A DNA stretch of 64,000 nt from Costus lasius (lineage: Eukaryota; Streptophyta; Magnoliopsida; Zingiberales; Costaceae): NCBI GenBank assembly GCA_027563935.2, contig CM050451.1:97987565-98051564 (forward strand), written 5' to 3'. Below the pieces are notes generated by a model. That model searched no databases, was not told the DNA's origin, and saw nothing but the letters and a program-made list of their open reading frames with translations. A program made the translations under genes and the position numbers. This document shows positions 57,098 to 64,000 of the stretch, one piece after another. Position 1 is the stretch's first letter, and each line of letters begins with the position of its first letter.

Positions 57098-59140
57098 AAA
57101 CTAAACTTATTCTTAAAGTCGCAGCCAGAACCTAAGTGTTGGTGCACAGGGACTTGTCACCCCCTGATACGGCTCTAAAAACTAGTTTGGTCACCACATT
57201 TGTTGTTATCTCCGCAAGTGCACGGATGCTCGAAGTAATAATTAAGATATCGAACCCATAGAGGCCTATGTTGTCGAATACCAAATAGTTGATTTCTTAC
57301 TATCTAGGCTAATCGAAGTAGTGAGAATAACAATTGGAAGCTAAAACGGAATTATCAGAGAGAAAAACTGGGGTTAGGGTTTCATTCACTTTAACTTTTA
57401 TGACTAGATATGAATAAGGATTTCGTCAGTTCAAATTTATCATGATGAAGATGTAATTTACTTAATAAAAGGATTGTTTCACTTTCGTGCAAACAACCAC
57501 ACAGGGATTTATCTTCGCTTTCGCGCAAGATTCGTCCCAACGCTGAAGATAAGTAAATCATCAAACAATGAACTCAAGGATCACTTTCGTGCATCCGAAT
57601 TCTAGGTTGATAATCTCTAGTGGAGTCTCAAGGATCACTTTCGTGCATCTGAGTCTCTACACTAGTTTTACTCATGGATCTGCAACGTTCCGATCCTTGC
57701 TTTCGCACAAGATCTCCATGCTTGACAAATAGACTCGATTTATAGGTTCATGTTATAATCATGACAATTAATCTACTAGAACAGATCAAATTAGATCTAA
57801 CCTAAGGAAAGGATTCTAACATGCAATTCTAGGGTTCCAAGTTCTCAAGCAAATCACCTTTCAGTCTCATTGAGAAAATTCTAAAAACATAATTAGTAAC
57901 ATGGACTTATAGAGAGTCTAAGTACAATTATCACATGAGCAAAATCATCATGATAAGATTAAACTCAACGAAATAGTGAAAAAATAGTTATCTAGTCATT
58001 AGAAATTAAGTGAATTACTCCCCCATGTCCCAAAAGTAGTTTAAGCTATCATCATGAAGGAATTACAATAAGTCATGGTTTCAGAGGATCAAAAATCAAA
58101 GGAAAAGAGAAGTTTAGAAAATACAGCACGGTTGTGAAGTATTTCACAGTCATAATTTGCAAAGATCGTCGATGAACAGTGTCAGTGACTCCTTTTTCTT
58201 CGATTTCTCTTCCAATTGATCTCCTTTCGAACTGAAACTTCTGGCATGTTGTCTCCTCCTTCAGATGAAGCTTTAGTATGAAAATCACGGCCGGAGATCG
58301 TTTGGATTGAATGCAGCGGCGAAACCCTAGGCGGCGGTGTGAATCCCAATTTCTCTCTCGACAGTCGATGAAAATTGGGGCTTCTAGTGTGTGTCCGTTC
58401 CTTTCGTCCCAAAGCTCCTTTTGCTTCTTACGGTATCCAGTTTGGGGTTCTGGATCGCTCGCAATCCTCTCCGCAAGATTCGGGCGTTAAAGTTGACCTA
58501 GGTGTCGTGTTCAGAACAGGAATTACGATAGTGGAATAGTTTACGGCACTGCCGTAAAATCGCTGAAGTCTTCTATTTTGATGTCATCCGGGAATTACGG
58601 CACCGTAATCTGGTTTACGGTAGTGCCGTAAAATCGGCTGAACTCTCTGTTCGCGAATGTCTGGCAATTACGGCCCGTGTAGTTTCTTACGGTAGTGCCG
58701 TAATATTGAGCGAAGTTTCTGTTCTGAAGCGTTCTGAAATACGGTACCGTAATATTGTTTACGGCGGTGCCGTAAAATCTGAAAAACTTTCTGTTCGAAA
58801 ATTCTTCAAAATACGGCAGGGCTCGAATTTTACGGTACTGTCTGAAAATACAGTACCGTAAAATGGATTACGGCACTGCCGTAATTGCTGACTTACTCCG
58901 TTTTACGTGAAATTTCTTGGGTGACCTCCTCTTGATGATGGGAATCCTTCTATGTATTTGACTTTGCATGAAAATGCCTAAAAATAGTGCCTTTTTACCT
59001 GAAAATCATCAAAAACAAAGAAGAGTGTAGATTCCACGGATATTGATAAAATATGGCATAAAAACAAGCAAAGTCTATGAATATGACATATAAATATTAA
59101 TAAAATGGCATAGAAATCACGATGAATGTCGGTGTCATAA
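57098..59140 (-). mobile_element. Athila-like LTR, probably solo, inserted in LTR-B
   Basis: Full-length relative of the LTR at 22023-23946. It shares GCAAGTGCACGGAT(A/G)CTCGAAG near the U5 end and the 72-bp palindromic units (58541-58884). The U3 end reads TTATGACACC on the minus strand. The U5 end has about 90 more bases than the other copy and closes with AATAAGTTTAG, like AATAAGTTTT before the primer site at 22022. The flanks TAGGT (57093-57097) and GAGGT (59141-59145) match at four of five bases, consistent with an aged target duplication. No internal region is present. Confidence 0.6.
58541..58884. repeat. 72-bp palindrome-bearing units in the nested Athila-like LTR
   Basis: Palindromic cores TTACGGNANTGCCGTAA at 58541-58557, 58615-58631, 58687-58703, 58759-58775 and 58868-58884. 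Spacing is 74, 72, 72 and 109 bases. Confidence 0.85.
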
Positions 59141-60340
59141 GAGGTAAGGAAAATCTCCAAGACATTTCCATAATTCTCATTCAACCCTTCCTTTTGTGCC
59201 CACACCCTTCCTTGTGCGCCAAGGCCTTGCCTTGCGCCCCAAGAAATGCCATAGAGGCATTCATACCATAAGGGATAAGGGGGGAGGCGCCAATTGCTAC
59301 CTTATGAAGCAAATTGCGCCACTTCTCCCGATTATGCCCATAGGCGCCTAGGGGAGAAGTCTTCTCCCCATTATACCCTTTTGATCCTTCTTCTCTTCAT
59401 GACAACTTATTAGTGAGCCAAACTTAGCAATGGGCCTAGCCTAAAGTCCATTACCCATGTTTAACAAAGCTATTGGATCCAATCCAATTTAACCTAAGGT
59501 CAAATGAGGCTAACCATGGTTAATCCGGCCAATATGCCAAAAATAGAAGTTGGCTCCAATAAGTTTCTTCCATCTCATCAGGCCCATTGGCGCTGATGAA
59601 ATCTCCAAAATAGATCCGAGTTATCCAATAACTCGATCATAAGGCTTCCCGATCAATACGAGAACTCGAGTGTCTTGGTGTGTGACCCTGTAGGTCCCTC
59701 TGACGTTGGCAGTGCAGACCTAAGGTCTCACAAGCAGTGAGTGGCACCTAGCAGTGCATCGCTGCTACCCAAGTCATCGGAATGGATATCGACATCGACA
59801 TCCCCATCATCGCAATAGGTGCAGATACATTACATTCCTTTTGCCAAACTGATATCCAATTGGACAAGTGTGTCATCACTTGTTTTCATCCAATCACATG
59901 GCTATGACTAAATCAGGTGTTTACCTGGGTATGGCCATACACTTTCAGTCATAGACCATAGAGGAGCTCCATGGATATCATACTTCCTAAAGGAAGGGGC
60001 AAATCCTTGATCTGTCAATTGGTCTTCTCATATGGGTCGTGACATGCTCAATGACAACCTTTATGACCTCCCAATTACGGCAAGGTATTGGGTTGCATCA
60101 AAGCATGTCTCTAACCATATAGAAGAGTCAATGACCTCAAGTCTAAGGATCAATGCATCTCCTATCACTTGTGAGGATAACTCATGACACTAAGTCATAG
60201 CCTCACAGCGGGTCAGTCCAGTATATCCATCACTGATATACCTATATGCCTGCGTTAGCACCGCGTGCCTAACCAGCTCATATAATAGTCTCATGGATAC
60301 CATAGCTGTCCTATATCCATTAAGGTATATTGACTAGGTT

Positions 60341-61357
60341 TGAAAAGAATAGATCTGACGTTGCGATTCACCTCTCAGTCCTTCTCGTAATGTCTAAGAC
60401 GTAAATTTACTTGATCAGGGTAATTTACGGAATAAACATAATTCTAATCAAATTAAATCTATAAAAATCATGACAAAGATTTAAGACAATATATTTAATC
60501 CATGAATCATCAACGGGCTACACCCCAAATCTAGAAAATAGGTTTACACATTCATATTCAAAGCAAACAGCATGTTCATCGATGAAAATTGCATGGAAAC
60601 TTAAGAATATTACAGGAAATCGCTAGACAAGTAATTAGAAAAGCTTCCTCTCGATGTGGAGACGAAGATGAAGCATCCAATTCTTCCTTTGCGCTGCTTT
60701 CCTGATCGAATTCTGCCCTGGAAGTGATTTTCGCCGTCGTCGCCTCCTCTGTTCATTTTCGTGTGTAGAAGCCCCCAAAACCCTTCCAAAATCCTTCATT
60801 TTATAGTCTAATCAATATAGAACCCATCTAGGAAGATTTCTGGAGAGTTTGGTTCAATTCTGGTTCAGTTTGAAGTCAAATCGAGTAAGAAACCGAAAGG
60901 GCGGACGTTTTTACAGCTCGTAATAAGTTTATGGCCACGGCCGTAATTCTTTCTATGTGTACAGGCTTTATATCACAAAAATATTCACGGACCGTAATGG
61001 ATTTACGACTTCACATGTGAAAGTTTCTGTGCATTCCAACACTTAGCCGTTTTTCACCCACTACTCGAACTCGAAATTACAGCCGACCTAGAATTACAGC
61101 CTCTCGCGTTCTTCACTATTTCAACTCCAAATTCGACATGTAAGCTCGTGATCTCCTCGGGAATCATGCTTTGGCTTCAAAACTCGTGAAATCAATCATT
61201 TTTACACTATTTTACCTACATTTTCAATAAAACTAAGAAAAGTGAAGATTCTGTGCCAAGTGAAGTAAAAACATTAAAAGTTGTATAAAATCATTCAATT
61301 AAGCCCAAAATATCATATAAAATATAGGCAAAAACATGGTGTAAATGCAACGCATCA
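60341..61357 (-). mobile_element. 3' LTR (U5-truncated) of a second Athila/Tat-like element
   Basis: The U3 start TGATGCGTTGCATTTACACC is on the minus strand at 61357, directly after a polypurine tract (AAGTCTAGGGTTTT). The LTR contains the GGGCTACACCCC box (about 60519) and the GATTCACCTCTCAG box (about 60367) shared with the solo LTRs. It stops at about 60340, short of the expected U5 end, against the LTR-B copy. It belongs to a different subfamily from the 22-kb element. Confidence 0.7.
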
Positions 61358-63018
61358 AAAACCCTAGACTTAAATTTGCTTGTCCTCAAGCAATACTTTG
61401 ATATGTATGAAGAATGTAATGATAAGGAATAATCTTATTTGTTTTTGCCCCTAATAACATCCTTAGTCCACAAATTAAGCAATCAATCTTTCTAACTCAG
61501 GTAATTCAAGAAAAATCATAATAGAAATAAATTCCCAAGAGGTTACAATCTAAGAAAGATAAAATTCACAATTCATGTCATAGTATTCATTCTTCACACA
61601 CTAAATATCAGATACTTTCAACTTAATAAATCTATCTTACTGAACACACAAAAATTTATTTCAAGAATCTCAGTGATGTTAAAAATAAGAGATTTTAAAA
61701 GCAATTTGGTCTTTAAACTATCATATGCTATTTACCGTTAGCATCATAACATTGTTTAAAGTATACCATAGAGTAGTATAATTTAACTCATAGTCTCAAT
61801 CTAGGGTCAACGGAGTTGTCCACTTAACCTACAGCTTTCTCTTTTTCTCTAATTTTTTTTCTTTTTTATTTATTAGACTTCAACTCATGTCTTCGGTACC
61901 ACTACTAAATTTAGCAGTGCCAAGTAGAGGAGTCTTTTCTCTCTCTTTTTCTTCTTCTTTTTTTTATATTTTTCTAGAGAAAGCCGATCAGTGGCATGAT
62001 ACTTAAATCGTTATCGATGCTTGATCACAACAGATTTAAAGTATACCAACTCGTGGTATAATATAACTCATAACTTAAGATTTCTCAACTAGAGGAGTTG
62101 GAGCAAATCTTAGTTAAATAAATATCACCAAATTTCTCTTCATAAAAATTTCTATCAAGCAAAAATAAATAAATTAAACTTCAAGTATAAAGATACTATG
62201 CATGTGTCCTATGAACATATAACAATTCACATATGCATTTTATCAATACCAGAATTGAATTTACCAACAATTTAAGTCTATATGAAATTTCAAAAATTCC
62301 CTATGTCATCAAATTAATCACTCAAAATGTTTCATAAGAAAAATTAAGGATAAAACAAGTTTGATTATCCTTAAAAATCATAAACATGCAAAATACATAC
62401 CTATAAAGCTTTGAAGAAAAAGCAAAATATATGAGGACACCCTAGACTTAAATTGTTGCATATACATAGACATTAAAATCAATGAATCATAGATTTTAGA
62501 AAAAATGTTGCAAGAGTTCTCTTTTATAATGTGGGCGAAAACCTATTCAGTTATATCAAAAGATGAAAACATGATCCCGAAAAATCTAGAAACTGTATCA
62601 CATTAAAGATAATCATATTTTACAATGTAAACAGTTTCAAACATTAAATACCATCATGTTTCATTTTCAAAATCATATTAACCATACTCACAAAGAAGAT
62701 ATCGTAAGAATCATGGTCCGTGAGTGACTCACGGCTACACCCATGAAAGTTTCGTTTGGTGCTTGTTTTTCATGTAAAAATTTTCCAAAAATTCTTGCAC
62801 ATAAAATAACTTATTAAAAGATTTTCTATCAATAAAAATTCATCAATACATGCTGCAAAAAGTCATAAAAATTAAAAGAAAATAAATTTAGTAAAGAAAA
62901 ATCGAAACTAAAAATGTTGGAATGGAAAAAGTGCAAAGCCTCTAGGTTCCCTCCCAGGAAGCGCTTGTTTAAGGTCATTAGCTTGACCATAACTTCATGT
63001 CATGGTGGAGTTAGTGAA
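61358..63018 (-). mobile_element. 3' untranslated region of the second Athila/Tat-like element
   Basis: Homologous in order to 5904-7755: the GCTTGTCCTCAAGCAA box at 61378, the TTCAACTCATGTCTT(C/T)GGTACCAC box at about 61870 and repeated runs of TCATA/ATTTC text. Near 62945 it reaches TTCCCTCCCAGGAAGCGCTT and GGTCATTAGCTTGACC, the integrase-proximal text seen at 16927-16965. There is no open frame, so again no env-like gene. The element is cut at 63018 by a plus-strand LTR. Confidence 0.65.
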
Positions 63019-64000
63019 TGATAGCATGCAAATATATGATATATTGTGACTTATTTCTGCTATTATTTTGGAGTAAAATGCATGCTTTGTCTCATTTATT
63101 TGCCTAAATGTTTTACATTATTCAGAATCTTCACTTTTCCTTTGTTTTATTGATATGTAGGGATTTTGCCCCAAAATCGATGGAATTTGGAAGATCTGAA
63201 GATATGGAATGATTCCTCATGATGAGACGAAGCTACACGTTGAATTTCAGCTCAGACTTTCCTACGCTCATCACGGGCAGGCCATGTTCATGATCACGGC
63301 CATGATCATCTCGGCAGAACTCTGTAGCATTCTGTGAGATAGTCACAACCAGGGTGTGTTCATGTTCACGGCCGTGAAGAGGAAAAAATCTGTGTGATGG
63401 GATGAACACGGCCAGGGTGTGTTCACGAACACGGCCAGGGTGTGTTCACGAACACGGCCGTGATAGCTCCCGCACAGTTCGACAGACATTCGGTTTTTCG
63501 CCCATAACTTACTATTTTGGAAGCGGATTTTACTGAAATTTTGTGGAGACCTTTCTAACTTGGAGATGCACGTTTTGGGACTGAAATCATTGGATTTGAT
63601 CAAGCGGTTGAGGAGAACGAGCGAAAGGGGCGACAACCTAGGGTTTGGGGTGATTTTCTGGGCGACAACACTGTTCCGGCTCGATTTCTCCGCCGTTTCG
63701 ATGAGGATCATCGTGTTGGACCTTCTTCCATCAAGGATCTACCTCTCCCTCTGGTTTAAATAAATTTGTATGAGAGATTTCATGTATTTCATGATGTATA
63801 AGATAGCTTAACTCTCTTTTTGGGGTTTTGGGCGTAGCCCACTGTAAGATGTTGAATATTATGGTTTGATCTATATATTTCTCTTATTTATCTTTGTTCT
63901 TATTCATGTCTAGGATGTTTTATTTCATGATTATATACTGGCCATGCATGTTCATGTTTTAGATGTTGTGGGAAGGACTGAGAGGAGAACCACAATCATC
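63019..64000 (+). mobile_element. Gypsy-type LTR, plus strand, running off the window
   Basis: Begins TGATAGCATGCAAATATATG at 63019, inside the 3' UTR of the Athila/Tat-like element. It shares the LTR layout of the other families: CAGAATCTTCACTTTTCC near 63124, GGGCGTAGCCC at about 63829, and GGACTGAGAGGAGAACCACAATC at the window end. A 23-bp tandem repeat of CACGGCCAGGGTGTGTTCA type lies at 63404-63470. The 3' end and any internal region lie beyond base 64000. The frame at 63343-63711 crosses the repeat and is not a gene. Confidence 0.75.
63404..63470. repeat. 23-bp tandem repeat with palindromic CACGGCCGTG relatives
   Basis: GAACACGGCCAGGGTGTGTT starts at 63404 and 63427, and GAACACGGCCGTG starts at 63450. 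Another CACGGCCGTG lies at 63367-63376. Confidence 0.9.

Larger units (their letters stand above)
55036..60340 (-). mobile_element. LTR-B copia LTR, inverted copy, split by two nested LTRs
   Basis: Three pieces (55036-55290, 56739-57097 and 59141-60340) together match the LTR at 1-1635 in reverse. They contain the CA/TG end TGTTGGGAAACC at 55036 (plus strand), the GATCTTCTTCCC and CTCGAG blocks, the TATA region (57000-57006), and the far upstream part with GTGAGACC-like text. No primer site adjoins 55036, so it is a solo or recombined LTR. The U3 start is missing at about 60340, where another element's LTR begins. The 55036 end cuts into the gag of the Ale-like element. Confidence 0.8.

Noticed and set aside
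63343..63711. 122-codon minus-strand frame
   Set aside because: It spans the 23-bp tandem repeat inside an LTR and has no motif.

Overview
This window reads as plant nuclear DNA, most likely from an angiosperm with a large, repeat-rich genome. It is almost entirely transposable elements nested in one another. The plant assignment rests on Ty1/copia and Ty3/gypsy LTR retrotransposons with plant-type primer-binding sites (tRNA-iMet, tRNA-Asp), hAT and PIF/Harbinger-type non-autonomous DNA transposons with their target duplications, and a captured fragment of a plant ABI-like (ABIL) gene with GT-AG introns. I found no rRNA, no convincing tRNA, no CRISPR array, no bacterial operon and no intact host gene. 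The only uninterrupted long coding sequence is a copia polyprotein of 1294 residues. Species cannot be determined from the sequence alone.

Layout. 1-3.6 kb: LTR and leader of a copia element (family here called LTR-B) cut by the window edge, with a 1193-bp hAT element inside the leader. 3.6-5.2 kb: unassigned sequence, then a ~42-bp minisatellite. 5.2-23.9 kb: a decayed Athila-like Ty3/gypsy element on the minus strand. Inserted in it is a young, apparently intact 9171-bp Angela/BARE-like copia element (7756-16926, TSD GTTGC). 24.0-28.3 kb: AT-rich unassigned DNA with a second, inverted minisatellite array. 28.35-30.63 kb: a non-coding LTR element (TRIM-like, TSD CTTGG). 30.9-31.9 kb: an unrecognised coiled-coil gene fragment on the minus strand. 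32-38.6 kb: mostly unassigned, with microsatellites, short tandem duplications and a possible old LTR. 38.85-39.46 kb: a Tourist-like MITE sitting in one copy of a duplicated host segment. 39.96-41.90 kb: a hAT element carrying two ABIL exons. 42-47 kb: minisatellite, an old LTR relic and GC-rich tandem duplications. 47.08-47.60 kb: a third hAT element. 47.9-51.4 kb: an old LTR, then a minisatellite split by a solo LTR. 51.4-55.0 kb: a decayed Ale/Retrofit-like copia element on the minus strand. 55.0-60.3 kb: a minus-strand LTR-B copy carrying two further solo LTRs. 60.3-64 kb: the 3' end of another Athila/Tat-like element with a plus-strand LTR inserted, running off the window.

How it fits together. 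The order of insertion can be read from the nesting. The Angela-like element is the most recent event: its two 1705-bp LTRs have equal length and no difference was found where compared. The Athila-like host was already broken, or has decayed since, by stops and frameshifts in gag, protease, RT and integrase. Three non-autonomous hAT elements with perfect 8-bp target duplications share terminal sequence but carry different subterminal repeats, and the largest has captured part of a cellular gene. Two sequence themes recur across otherwise different elements: ~72-bp units with a palindromic TTACGG...CCGTAA core, and a ~42-bp AT-rich minisatellite found at four places in both orientations.
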